From DASYXW01 sp035934405 (lineage in GTDB: Bacteria; Acidobacteriota; Terriglobia; UBA7540), in contig DASYXW010000102.1 in assembly GCA_035934405.1 (NCBI GenBank), forward strand, positions 1 through 34,301: DNA of 34,301 nucleotides. Reading direction: 5' to 3'. Shown in pieces: positions 13,279 to 21,686 of this stretch. The translations under genes and the position numbers were made by a program. Position 1 is the first letter of the stretch; every line of letters begins with the position of its first letter. The notes beneath the pieces were generated by a model. That model had not been told where the DNA came from. It was given only the letters and a program-made list of their open reading frames with translations, and did not search any database.

Positions 13279-15780
13279 GCATCTCAGCGCCACCATGGGA
13301 TCCACCTTCGTCGCGCGGTAAGCGGGAATGAAGCTGGCAGCGAATCCAACAGCCGCAAGCAAAATCGCCGCCAGCGCCAGTGTAAGGGGATCGCGCGGCT
13401 TAAGCTCAAACAGCAGCGACCCCGCGGTCTTTCCGGCTGCGAGCGTGAGCGCCGTTCCCACCGCGATGCCGATGCCGATCAGCACGGCCACCTCGCCCAG
13501 AATCAGCCGAATGACGTTCCCGCGTTGCGCTCCGAGCGCCGCACGAATGCCAATTTCGTTGGTGCGCTCGGTGACGGTGTAAGAGAGCACCCCGTAGAGT
13601 CCAATCGCCGCCAGCAAAACGGCGAGCCCGCCGAAAAACCCGCAGAGCGTGGCCATCAATTCATCCTGAATGAGCGTCTCGCGAATCTGCGTGCGCAGCA
13701 CTTTGAACTGGATGTCAATTTCCGGATTCACGCCCGTGATCGTATCTTTAACTGACTTAAGCAGCCCCACCGCGCCCACACGCGAGCGGATGAGAAGTAC
13801 ATCACCGGGATAAGTAAACGGCGCCTCCATTTCCGCCCGTGGGAAGTACATCACCGGCACAATGGGCTTGTGCATATCGTTGTATACGGAATCTTTCACC
13901 AAGCCGACGACGGTGTAATAGGGCCGCGGCTTCCCCGGCGACTCCCACTTGCGGAACTCTTTGCCGACAGGATCTTTCGCGCCGTTGAGGAACTTCTTCG
14001 CGAACGCCTCGTTCACAATTGCTACCTTGGGCGAGGTAGCCGTGTCGCCCGAATTAAAATCGCGGCCCGCAAGAATGGGGGCCTCCAAAGTCTGAAAATA
14101 TCCGGAGCTGACGTAATCGAGCCAGGCAGCTCCGTTGGGGTGGCTGCCCTTCTCATCGAGGACCCACTGATTGCTGCTGCTTCCGCTCATGGGCGAACGG
14201 ATCGAAGTGGCCGCCGCAGACACGCCGGGAATCGCCCGAACACGCTCGAGCAAGTGGTGTTCGAACGGCTCGAGTTGGGCGGCGGGCAGCTTGAGCCGCG
14301 TGAAATCCAGATTCGCCACGAGCACGCCGTTCTGTTCAAAGCCCAAATTGCGCGCCATGAGATTGCGCAAGCTCCGCGCAAACAGCAGCGCCCCCGCCAG
14401 CAGCACCAGCGACAACGCCACCTGCGAGGCCACCAGAAGGCGCTGCAGGCGAAATCGTTCCCGGCCAGCAGTCATGCCCCGTCCGCCGGCCTTCAACGCC
14501 GATCCAGGAGGCATGCTTCCAGCGCGAATCGCCGGCGCGAGACCGAAAAGGACGGTGGTGAGAATCGCCAGCCCACCAGCGAAGCCGAGGACGCGCCAAT
14601 CCGTGGGCATCTCGAGGAAAATGGGATTGTCCGGCGTGCTGATGAATGCCACCAGAAAGCTGCTGAGCGTAGCGGCGAGATATCCTCCGCAGACCGCGCC
14701 GCCGATGGCCAGGAGCGCGCTTTCTGAAAGCAGTTGCCGGATGAGACGTCCGCGCGAAGCGCCGAGTGCAAGGCGCACAGCGATTTCGCGCTCGCGGGCG
14801 CTGGCGCGCGCCAGCATCAGGTTTGCGAGATTGGCGCAGGCAATCAACAGCACGAGGCCGGAGAGTCCCAGGAGCAAGAAAAGCGGTGTTGACGCGTCGC
14901 TGCGCACCTGGGAAAATCCGTTCGCCGCCGGACGCGCTTCGAGCTTGTATCCGAGATAGTGCTTTACGCCTTCGGCGTCGTACTGTGGCGGAATGGTTTC
15001 ATGCAACGCGGCGGGCGCGACGACGGCAAGTTGCGCGCCGGCGCGCGCCAGCGTCCAGCCGGGCTTGAGCCGGCCAATGATTGAGAGCCACCAATCCTCG
15101 CGCGCCCTCGGCCCTGTGATGCGGCTGTATTCGCCTGCGACAATCGGCTCCGCGCATACCGGCACGGCCACATCGAAGCGATCGCCGACGGACACACCGT
15201 AAAAACTTGGAGGGGTGACGCCTAGAATCGGAAACGGATGGCCCTCCAGAGTGAGCGTCTTGCCGATGACGGACGCGGCGCCGCCATACCGCTGCTGCCA
15301 GAAAGAATAACTTAAATCAACGCCGCCGGAGCAGCCGGTCAAGTCGTCCTGAGGGGCGAGCAAGCGGCCCAGAAACGGCTGCACAACCAGGACGCGGAAA
15401 AATTCACCGCTAACCCAGATGGCCTGAGCGTTATCCACTTCGCCGCCCTTGGCGAGATTCTCCGTATCCGTTCCCCAGGCAGCGATGGAGGAAAATGACT
15501 GCTGCCGCCGCTGCACCTGCTGCCATAACGGAAATGTGAATTCAGCATACGGGCCACTGTAATTTCCCGAGCCCCAGTGATTGGTGTTGAGGTGAACGAT
15601 GGCGAGCGTTTGCGGGTCCTTCACCGGCAGCGTGCGCAGGCGCACCGCATCAATGAGCTGGAAAATTGCGGCGTTCGCGCCTATGCCGAGCGCCAGCGTC
15701 AGCACCGCCACCGCCGTGAAGCCGGGATTCTTGCGGAGCATCCGGAGGCCGTAACGCAGGTCCTGGAATAGAGTCGCCAT
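13273..15780 (-). CDS. ADOP-type permease 1 (MacB/FtsX-like, acidobacterial duplicated orphan permease)
   Basis: The N-terminus LFQDLRYGLRMLRKNPGFTA continues into ALTLALGIGANAAIF and defines the acidobacterial duplicated orphan permease family. One N-terminal membrane helix is followed by a MacB-like periplasmic domain, FtsX domain 1 (ARASAREREIAVRLALGASR), a second periplasmic domain and FtsX domain 2 (ERTNEIGIRAALGAQRGNVI), ending VDPMVALRCE. The paralogue ends in the usual RYE, so Cys replaces Tyr here. No ATP-binding domain. Role unknown; homology points to a MacB-like mechanotransmitting exporter. Start ATG 15780 has GGGAGGACC upstream; the longer frame to 15858 is repeat-encoded. 835 residues, exactly as long as its neighbour. 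Confidence 0.9.
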   Translation of the reverse strand: MATLFQDLRYGLRMLRKNPGFTAVAVLTLALGIGANAAIFQLIDAVRLRTLPVKDPQTLAIVHLNTNHWGSGNYSGPYAEFTFPLWQQVQRRQQSFSSIAAWGTDTENLAKGGEVDNAQAIWVSGEFFRVLVVQPFLGRLLAPQDDLTGCSGGVDLSYSFWQQRYGGAASVIGKTLTLEGHPFPILGVTPPSFYGVSVGDRFDVAVPVCAEPIVAGEYSRITGPRAREDWWLSIIGRLKPGWTLARAGAQLAVVAPAALHETIPPQYDAEGVKHYLGYKLEARPAANGFSQVRSDASTPLFLLLGLSGLVLLIACANLANLMLARASAREREIAVRLALGASRGRLIRQLLSESALLAIGGAVCGGYLAATLSSFLVAFISTPDNPIFLEMPTDWRVLGFAGGLAILTTVLFGLAPAIRAGSMPPGSALKAGGRGMTAGRERFRLQRLLVASQVALSLVLLAGALLFARSLRNLMARNLGFEQNGVLVANLDFTRLKLPAAQLEPFEHHLLERVRAIPGVSAAATSIRSPMSGSSSNQWVLDEKGSHPNGAAWLDYVSSGYFQTLEAPILAGRDFNSGDTATSPKVAIVNEAFAKKFLNGAKDPVGKEFRKWESPGKPRPYYTVVGLVKDSVYNDMHKPIVPVMYFPRAEMEAPFTYPGDVLLIRSRVGAVGLLKSVKDTITGVNPEIDIQFKVLRTQIRETLIQDELMATLCGFFGGLAVLLAAIGLYGVLSYTVTERTNEIGIRAALGAQRGNVIRLILGEVAVLIGIGIAVGTALTLAAGKTAGSLLFELKPRDPLTLALAAILLAAVGFAASFIPAYRATKVDPMVALRCE

Positions 15781-15800
15781 CAAGGTCCTCCCGGCAAAGA

Positions 15801-15891
15801 ATTGATGATTGACGACTGACGATTGATGATTGACGCTGAGGATGATTCTGTTTTCCAATCGTCAATCGAGAATCGAAAATCGGCAATTACT
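15801..15891. repeat. 7-bp phased repeat array between ADOP 2 and ADOP 1
   Basis: Left arm GATTGAC, GACTGAC, GATTGAT, GATTGAC (15807-15834), preceded by a related ATTGAT. Right arm AATCGTC, AATCGAG, AATCGAA, AATCGGC, AATTACT (15857-15891). The TAA stop of ADOP 2 is in the last unit. The arms are complementary (GATT against AATC). Confidence 0.93.
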
Positions 15892-18394
15892 CATACCTCA
15901 GCGCCACCATCGGGTCCACCTTGGTCGCTCGCCGCGCCGGCAAGTATCCGGCCACAAGGGCGAAGGCCATCAACACAATCACCGCGCCAGCCAAGGAAAT
16001 CGGGTCGGCCGGCTTCAAGCCGAATAACATCTTGGAAACCAGTTGTTGAGCGCCCAGCGCGATGGGCAACCCGACGGCCAGGCCAATCGCGACTAGCTTC
16101 AGACTTTCGCGCATCACCATCCACAACATCATGGAGCGCTCTGCGCCCAGCGCCATGCGGATGCCAATCTCGCTGGTGCGGCGCGTGACGGCGTAGGACA
16201 TCAACCCATAAATCCCGATACAGGCCAGGAAAACCGCCAGCATGCCGAAAAGAGCGGAAAGCCTTGCGACGAGAGATTGGTTGGAAATCGAGCGCTCCAC
16301 CAGCTCCGCCAGAGTGCCGTCGTAAGCCAATGGAAGATTGCGATCCGCTTCGCCCACCGCGCGGCGGACTTCCGCGATGATGCCTGCGGGATCGCCCGAA
16401 TAGCGGACTTCCAAGCAATTGTAGTAGCCTATGTGAAAGCGCTGGGTATAGGGATAGTAAGCCGCCGGCCAGGGCTGCTCGCGCAGGCTGTTGTACTTGG
16501 CGTCTTTGACTACACCAACGACTTCGATATCGTTGCTGTGTTTCGGGTCGGCGCCGATGCCGAATCGTCGGCCAATTGGCGAGCCGCCGGGGAAATACAT
16601 CCGAGCCATGGTCTCGTTGATGACTGCAACCTTCGGCGACGTTGCTGTGTCTTGAGCCCCGACGGTGCGGCCGACCAGCAGGGGAATCCCCATGGCGCTG
16701 AAGTAAGCCGGGCCGATAATGTTGTTGTTCACTTCTCGATCGTGTTCAGTGGGCGTCCGGCCGGCGACGGCCACAGGGTTCGTCCAGTTGCCTTGATTGA
16801 ATGTGAAGAAGGAAATGCTGGTGGCTTGAACGCCGGGTTGCGCGCCAATCCGCTGCTCAATTTCCTGATAGAGATTCATTAACCGCGAGTCCAGCTTATA
16901 TCCCACGGCTGCGGGATCGATTCCAAACAGCAAAACGTTCTGTCTGTCGAAGCCGGTATCAACTTGCGCAAGATTCACCAGCGAGCGCAAAAACAGCGCG
17001 GCACCAACGAGTAAGATCAGGGATACGGCCACCTGCGCAACGATCAGAGCCCTGGCGAACCGGCTGCGCGAGGCGGCAGAGAGCGCTCCCCGGCCCTGCT
17101 TCAAGGCGGGCGTTAAGTCAAAGCGCGTGGCGCGCATCGCGGGTACCGCGCCAAACAACAGCGCGGTTAAGAATGTGGCCAGGAGCGCGAACAGCAGCAC
17201 GTGCGCGTCGGGCGAAACGTCCAGCGATATGGGCTCCGCGCCGCTGGAGACCATGGCAAGGAGCGCGTTGGTCGTCCATGCTGAAAAAACCATACCCAGC
17301 GCGCCGCCCAGCAGGGCAAGCAGCATACTCTCCGTCAGCATCTGGCGAATCAAGCGCAGCCGGGCGGCCCCCAGCGCCATGCGCACGGCGATTTCACGCT
17401 GACGCGTTGTAGCGCGCGCCAGCAACAGGTTGGCGATGTTGGCGCACGCAATCAGCAGCACCAACGCCACAACCACCATCAGGACCAGAAGCGGAAAGGA
17501 GTATTGAAAACGGAGCCGCGAAATGCCGCGCACTGCCGGCGTCAATTCAACCACGGTGTGGTCAAGTATCTGCTGCTGTTGCCTGGCGGGCTGCCCTCCC
17601 AAGGACTCCCGCCAAAGCTGTTGGGCGAGCACGTTGACCTCAGCCTGGGCCTGTTTCAGGCTCACTCCCGGCTTCAGCCTGCCGAGGACGTAAAGGGCCT
17701 GGAACGAGTTGTTGTCCATGCCGTTCCAGCCGGGTGAAATCTGTTTGTCCATGGAGAGGGGAATCCACAGGTCCGGCGACTCTCCCACCGATGTGCCGAA
17801 GAATTCCGGCGGAGTGATGCCGCTGATCGTGTATACCGTAGAGCCGAGCTTGACAGTTTTTCCAATCACTGAAGGATCGCGATTGAAGCGGCGCCTCCAC
17901 CAGGAGTAACTGGCGACGGCGATGGGATGCCCGCCCAGCGGTTCGTCGACCGCCTCAGTGAACAACTGGCCCATCTCTGCCTTTACGCCCAGCATCGGGA
18001 AATATGTGCCGGAGACAAGCTGCACGTGCATTTGCTCCAGGCTGGAGCTGCCCTGCACTACTCCGTGCATTCCGTCAAACGGAATGCTCAGCATGGCGCT
18101 AGTTTCCGAGAACGCTTGAATCTTCTGTCGAAATTCGCGGTAGAACGGATAGGAGTAAACATCCGTGGCCGCGAGGTCATCAGAACTGCCGCCAGACCTC
18201 GCTGTGCCCAGCAGCACAAGCTGGCCAGGATTCTGAATAGGTAAATCGCGCAGCATCAGCGCGTTCAGCAGGCTGAAGATGGCAGTATTCGCGCCGATAC
18301 CGAGCGCGAGCGTCAGCACCGCCACCGCCGTGAAGCCGGGATTCTTTGCCAGCATGCGCAGGCCGTATCGTAAGTCCTGGATCAAGCTTCCCAT
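15887..18394 (-). CDS. ADOP-type permease 2 (MacB/FtsX-like)
   Basis: Paralogue and upstream neighbour of ADOP 1, with LIQDLRYGLRMLAKNPGFTA and ALTLALGIGANTAIF at the N-terminus, MacB-like periplasmic domains, FtsX domains ARATTRQREIAVRMALGAAR and RRTSEIGIRMALGAERSMML, and the end VDPMVALRYE. Both copies are 835 residues although the periplasmic parts differ widely, so the duplication is old. Start ATG 18394 is preceded by GGGAGGG at a good distance; the frame continues upstream to 18565 without family similarity. These permeases are often accompanied by a PadR-type regulator in acidobacteria, but none is in the window; the spacer upstream holds possible operator palindromes. Confidence 0.9.
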   Translation of the reverse strand: MGSLIQDLRYGLRMLAKNPGFTAVAVLTLALGIGANTAIFSLLNALMLRDLPIQNPGQLVLLGTARSGGSSDDLAATDVYSYPFYREFRQKIQAFSETSAMLSIPFDGMHGVVQGSSSLEQMHVQLVSGTYFPMLGVKAEMGQLFTEAVDEPLGGHPIAVASYSWWRRRFNRDPSVIGKTVKLGSTVYTISGITPPEFFGTSVGESPDLWIPLSMDKQISPGWNGMDNNSFQALYVLGRLKPGVSLKQAQAEVNVLAQQLWRESLGGQPARQQQQILDHTVVELTPAVRGISRLRFQYSFPLLVLMVVVALVLLIACANIANLLLARATTRQREIAVRMALGAARLRLIRQMLTESMLLALLGGALGMVFSAWTTNALLAMVSSGAEPISLDVSPDAHVLLFALLATFLTALLFGAVPAMRATRFDLTPALKQGRGALSAASRSRFARALIVAQVAVSLILLVGAALFLRSLVNLAQVDTGFDRQNVLLFGIDPAAVGYKLDSRLMNLYQEIEQRIGAQPGVQATSISFFTFNQGNWTNPVAVAGRTPTEHDREVNNNIIGPAYFSAMGIPLLVGRTVGAQDTATSPKVAVINETMARMYFPGGSPIGRRFGIGADPKHSNDIEVVGVVKDAKYNSLREQPWPAAYYPYTQRFHIGYYNCLEVRYSGDPAGIIAEVRRAVGEADRNLPLAYDGTLAELVERSISNQSLVARLSALFGMLAVFLACIGIYGLMSYAVTRRTSEIGIRMALGAERSMMLWMVMRESLKLVAIGLAVGLPIALGAQQLVSKMLFGLKPADPISLAGAVIVLMAFALVAGYLPARRATKVDPMVALRYE

Positions 18395-18594
18395 GTTTAC
18401 ACCCTCCCGTGGCTCAGAGAGAATCCCGTTAGACGGAGCAAGGCCGTTGCCACATGGCACGCAGCGCCTATATGACTGTGCCAGCGTCGGATATGAGTGG
18501 CGATGTCCGGTACCACAGTCTTCAGACTGCGCGGCTGCGGGACGGCGCTGTCCGGCTTCGAACACCCCTTAGTCATCGTCACGTCATTTCGCAC

Positions 18595-18631
18595 TTGACA
18601 AATACCGGGCCCTCTGCTGTAATACATGTAT
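18595..18631 (+). promoter_or_regulatory. Candidate promoter overlapping a perfect 10-bp palindrome
   Basis: TTGACA (18595-18600), a 19-nt spacer, TAATAC (18620-18625). The -10 overlaps the palindrome ATACATGTAT (18622-18631), an ATGT/ACAT-type sequence of the kind bound by PadR-like repressors. The spacer is longer than ideal. The palindrome would also serve as an operator upstream of ADOP 2. Confidence 0.35.
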
Positions 18632-18819
18632 CCTGCAGGGGCGACGCTTTTAGTGGCTGCCAGTGTTTTCCCCTCTCAGGACCGGGACTCAATGCCAAGA
18701 GCCCTCCACCGCGTCACCCGATTAAAAAATATCAATCCATTGCAAAATAAAGACTTAAACGAACTGGCCACTTACTGTTCCATTATCTCACTTGTTTTCT
18801 TAACGATGCAAGAAACGCC

Positions 18820-18838
18820 ACGAAACGAACTGTTTCGT
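18820..18838. promoter_or_regulatory. Operator-like inverted repeat in the AT-rich spacer
   Basis: ACGAAAC, five bases, GTTTCGT: a perfect 7-bp inverted repeat, with an extra GAAACG copy ten bases upstream of the left half. No U-run follows, so it is more like a protein-binding site than a terminator. Confidence 0.35.
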
Positions 18839-19073
18839 ATTAAGCGGCTTATTTTCTTAAATATGGAGCATTATTTCACAAAACATTCGTTCGCCGTTGT
18901 GGATCACCATTGGGACCGGTACTGTGGGCGAATGGAGAGAGGCCACCACTTCCGTTGCAGAATGACTGGAGGATTGGAAGAGGTTGGGGATCAAAGCCAC
19001 GATGTTATTTGTTATCAGCAGACTAACAGAATTACGTCGCTACCCCGAATGCCGCGATTCGTGGGGCTTTGGC

Positions 19074-19108
19074 CACTGACCACTAGCCACTCACCACCAG
19101 CCACTGCG
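19074..19108 (+). repeat. 7-bp repeat array immediately before the HAD gene
   Basis: Five units in register: CACTGAC, CACTAGC, CACTCAC, CACCAGC, CACTGCG, ending five bases before the ATG of the HAD gene. A single arm; no opposed arm is seen nearby. Confidence 0.92.
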
Positions 19109-19113
19109 TTTCT

Positions 19114-19836
19114 ATGACCCGCATCGCCTTTTACGACTTCGATGGGACCTTGGCCTCCGGCAACGTGGTGCAGCGGTATGCTTTTTTTGCCCGCCACCAG
19201 CCTTCGAGGCTGCGCGCCGCGGTCCGGTACGCACGGTTGTTACTCAACGTGCCTTTGTTTTTCGCCCTGGACTTTTTCTCCCGGCGGCTGTTCAACCAGG
19301 TCTTCTTCATGGAATATCGGGGCCTGCGCGAGCGATGGCTGCGCGGGCTCGATGGCGCGGTCTTCGACGAGGTCATCCGGCCCAAGCTTTACCCCCAGGC
19401 TAAGGCGCTGGTGGAGTCTGACCGCGGGCAGGGGTTCGTTGCCGTGCTCGTGACCGGCGAGCTCGATTTCATCGTCGGGCCGGTCGTCCAATACTTCGGA
19501 TTCGATGCCGTGATTTCCAACTCCATGGTGTTTCGCGAGGGCCGGGCAACGGGCATGGTGGCGCCGCCGTTGATCGCCGGGGGCGAGAAGGTGGAGGCGA
19601 TGAAACGGTTCTGCGCCGAACGCGACGCTCCGCTCGCCGGTTGCAGGGCGTACTCGGATAGCTTCTCGGATAGGCCCATGCTAGAATCCGTCGGAAATCC
19701 GGTGGCGGTGAATCCGGACCGGCGATTGAAACGGGTGGCCGCCGAGCGCGGCTGGCCGGTGCTGGACTTGCGCAGCGCCGGGTTTCAACCCGGCATGGCC
19801 CGCGCGCAGGAAAGGCCGGGCGGAGACAAGGGATGA
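19114..19836 (+). CDS. HAD-IB family phosphatase (SerB-like fold)
   Basis: A haloacid-dehalogenase-type phosphohydrolase of subclass IB. Motif I is FYDFDGTLASGN (nucleophile Asp and general acid Asp), motif II the Thr of AVLVTGELDF, motif III the Lys in GGEKVEAMKRF and motif IV AYSDSFSDRPML. An alpha-helical cap lies between motifs I and II, with LLLNVPLFFALDFFSRRLF hydrophobic enough to touch a membrane or lipid substrate. The last 20 or so residues (after VLDLR) fall outside the fold and are encoded by an in-frame palindrome (19777-19794). ATG 19114 follows a 7-bp array and has no clear Shine-Dalgarno sequence. It overlaps the next gene by 4 bp, so the two are coupled. The substrate is unknown; phosphoserine phosphatase activity is unlikely given the context. 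Confidence 0.88.
   Translation: MTRIAFYDFDGTLASGNVVQRYAFFARHQPSRLRAAVRYARLLLNVPLFFALDFFSRRLFNQVFFMEYRGLRERWLRGLDGAVFDEVIRPKLYPQAKALVESDRGQGFVAVLVTGELDFIVGPVVQYFGFDAVISNSMVFREGRATGMVAPPLIAGGEKVEAMKRFCAERDAPLAGCRAYSDSFSDRPMLESVGNPVAVNPDRRLKRVAAERGWPVLDLRSAGFQPGMARAQERPGGDKG
19777..19794. repeat. Palindromic repeat inside the 3' end of the HAD gene
   Basis: GCCGGGTT, TC, AACCCGGC: a perfect 8-bp stem with a 2-base centre. It encodes AGFQPG in frame, beyond the conserved domain, and looks like a dispersed palindrome captured by the reading frame. Confidence 0.7.
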
Positions 19837-21530
19837 ATATGGCGACACCCACCGCGAGCATGCAGACCATAGCGCCGCGACCCTTCGAGTTCGGCGATGC
19901 CACGCCCAACGCCGTGGGGCGCCAGGCCGTGGTCTCCCATGAAGGCTGCGTGGTTCACCTGGAAGCGAAGTCCGCGCCGCGCCTGATGTGGTCGGGCGAG
20001 GACCTGCTCTCCGTAAAGTTCCCCGCCGGCACGCGCGTGATGTATCCCAACCCCGCCATCCCCGGACTCGCCGACTTCGACGCCGGCATCCGTTACGCCG
20101 TAACTCATCCCCAAGAGATGGAGCCGCTCGCCGCGCTGCTCCGGCCCGGCATGCGCGTCACCATTGCGCTCGACGACATTTCGCTGCCGCTGCCCAAGAT
20201 GGCGCGGCCCGACGTCCGCGAATCGGTGCTGCGCGTCCTCCTGCCGATGCTGGCGGAGAAGGGAATCGAGGACTTTCACATCATCATTGCGACTTCTTTT
20301 CACCGCCGCATGCACGAGTTTGAGATCAAGCGCGCGGTGGGCGCGGACATCTTCCGCCGCTACTACCCCGACCGTCTGTACAACCATGACGGCGAAGCGC
20401 CAGACGGTTGCGTGGAGCTTGGTGTCACCGATCACGGCGAGCACGTGCGGCTCAACCGTCGCGCCGCGGAGTCGGACCTGCTGATCTACGTCAACATCAA
20501 CCTCGTGCCCATGGACGGCGGGTCGAAATCGGTGGGCGTGGGCCTGTGCGATTATCCCACGTTGCAGGCGCACCATACGCCGCAGACCATTCTCGACTGC
20601 GACTCCTACTTCGACCACACCCGCTCGGCGATGAATCGCTCCTGCGACCGCATCGGCCAGATGATTAACCAGCAGCTCAAGGTGTTTCACATCGAGACGG
20701 TGCTGAACAATCAGATGTTCGACCCGAAGATGGCCTTCTTCACCAAAAACGAGGACCAATACAGCGGGGTTGACAAGGTGATGTTCAGCGCCACGCGCCA
20801 CGCCCTGAGCGTGCTGCCGCGGAAGCTCAAGCGAAAGATTCTGTTTGGCGTCCCGGCGCCCTACCGGCCGATTGCCGTGCATGCCGGCTCGACCCTGCCG
20901 GTGCACGATAAGACTCTGGCCTACTGCTACGCCCAGTACTGCTGCCCCATGGAAGGGCAGTCCGACGTGGTGGTGTATGGGATACCTTTCGTCTCGCCGT
21001 ACAACGTGAACTCGATTCTTAATCCCCTGCTGGTGCAGGTGATGGCGCTGGGGTATTTCCACAACATGTACCGCGGCATGCCGGTGGTGAAGAAAAACGG
21101 CGTGCTCATCATCACCCATCCGCTCTACGATGATTTCAGCGCCGTGCACCATCCTTCATACATCGAGTTCTTTCACCGCATCCTGCCACAGACGCGCGAT
21201 TCGTTCGAGCTGCAGCGGAGATACGAACCCGAATTCGCCCATCGTCCGGATTACATCCAGAAGTACCGCACGGGTAATGCGTACCACGGCGTGCATCCCT
21301 TCTACATGTGGTACTGGGGCGAGAACGGGCGCGCCCACACCGGCAGGGTGATTTGCGTCGGCGCGGAATCAAAAGCGGCGGCGGAGACCATGGGCTGGGC
21401 CATGGCGAAGACGATGGATGAGGCACTCGAGATGGCCGAGAGCCACATCGGCCACAAGCCCAGCGTCACGCTGATGCACTTCGCGCCGATTCTAATGGCC
21501 GACATGATCGGAGCGCCGCAAAGTGTTTAA
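19833..21530 (+). CDS. Lactate racemase (LarA)-like protein, DUF2088
   Basis: LarA enzymes racemise or epimerise 2-hydroxy acids with a nickel-pincer nucleotide bound covalently to a Lys. The pattern is present in order: LDDISLPLP (about 113-121) for LarA's D.TRP.P; ATSFHRRMHEFEIKRAVG (153-170) for ATG.HR..T.EE; ADSDLLIY-like strand at 212-219; then NLVPMDGGSKSVGVGL (223-238) for PH..GG.K..PG, with the cofactor-type Lys at 232; and His247-His248. The metal-ligand His expected before GG.K is Met227, so cofactor binding is not certain. At 565 residues it is over 100 longer than LarA, with a Tyr- and His-rich C-terminal part (HRPDYIQKYRTGNAYHG, HPFYMWYWGENG). No larB, larC or larE is in the window. 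ATG overlaps the HAD stop. Confidence 0.8.
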   Translation: MNMATPTASMQTIAPRPFEFGDATPNAVGRQAVVSHEGCVVHLEAKSAPRLMWSGEDLLSVKFPAGTRVMYPNPAIPGLADFDAGIRYAVTHPQEMEPLAALLRPGMRVTIALDDISLPLPKMARPDVRESVLRVLLPMLAEKGIEDFHIIIATSFHRRMHEFEIKRAVGADIFRRYYPDRLYNHDGEAPDGCVELGVTDHGEHVRLNRRAAESDLLIYVNINLVPMDGGSKSVGVGLCDYPTLQAHHTPQTILDCDSYFDHTRSAMNRSCDRIGQMINQQLKVFHIETVLNNQMFDPKMAFFTKNEDQYSGVDKVMFSATRHALSVLPRKLKRKILFGVPAPYRPIAVHAGSTLPVHDKTLAYCYAQYCCPMEGQSDVVVYGIPFVSPYNVNSILNPLLVQVMALGYFHNMYRGMPVVKKNGVLIITHPLYDDFSAVHHPSYIEFFHRILPQTRDSFELQRRYEPEFAHRPDYIQKYRTGNAYHGVHPFYMWYWGENGRAHTGRVICVGAESKAAAETMGWAMAKTMDEALEMAESHIGHKPSVTLMHFAPILMADMIGAPQSV

Positions 21531-21538
21531 CCGGCCAT

Positions 21539-21674
21539 GCTCTGGAGTGCGGTAGCTTGCTACCGCTTTCGAGCAGACCAGCTTGCTGGCCGCATCCTGG
21601 CTCCGCGCATTCGGAGTGAGCGTCGCGAGCAAGCTCGCGGATCAAAGCGGCGGCAAGCCGCCGCACTCCAAAGC
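21539..21674. mobile_element. 136-bp palindromic element with inverted ends (MITE/REP-like)
   Basis: The ends are inverted: GCTCTGGAGTGCGG (21539-21552) against the reverse complement of CCGCACTCCAAAGC (21661-21674), 13 of 14 matching. Inside are four hairpins, each with a GCTTGC or GCAAGC centre: GCGGTAGC/GCTACCGC, CCAGC/GCTGG, CGCGAGC/GCTCGCG and GCGGCGGC/GCCGCCGC. No transposase. It fills the space between the LarA-like stop and the SDR start, ending 12 bases before the ATG, and may have displaced the original ribosome-binding site. Confidence 0.8.
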
Positions 21675-21686
21675 GCCCATTTCGAT

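Larger units (their letters stand above)
18395..19073. other. Long AT-rich spacer between ADOP 2 and the HAD gene
   Basis: About 680 bp without a gene I can support. The part from about 18715 to 18900 is clearly richer in A and T than all neighbouring sequence. A plus-strand frame of 163 codons crosses it (18626-19117), but its product has no recognisable domain, changes composition midway and runs into a repeat array, so it is not called. The spacer does hold possible promoter and operator sequences, listed separately. It probably contains the divergent control region of the ADOP pair and the HAD-led cassette. Confidence 0.6.

Noticed and set aside
18626..19117. Plus-strand frame of 163 codons in the AT-rich spacer
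   Set aside because: No domain, no convincing ribosome-binding site, uneven composition, and its end runs through a 7-bp array into the HAD start.
19785..21152. Minus-strand frame of 455 codons opposite the LarA-like gene
   Set aside because: His/Val/Arg-rich antisense product with no family features, whereas the plus strand has clear LarA motifs.
21537..21686. N-terminal extension of the SDR protein
   Set aside because: The 50 extra residues are encoded by the palindromic element and precede the GxxGxxG motif, which normally lies at the very start.
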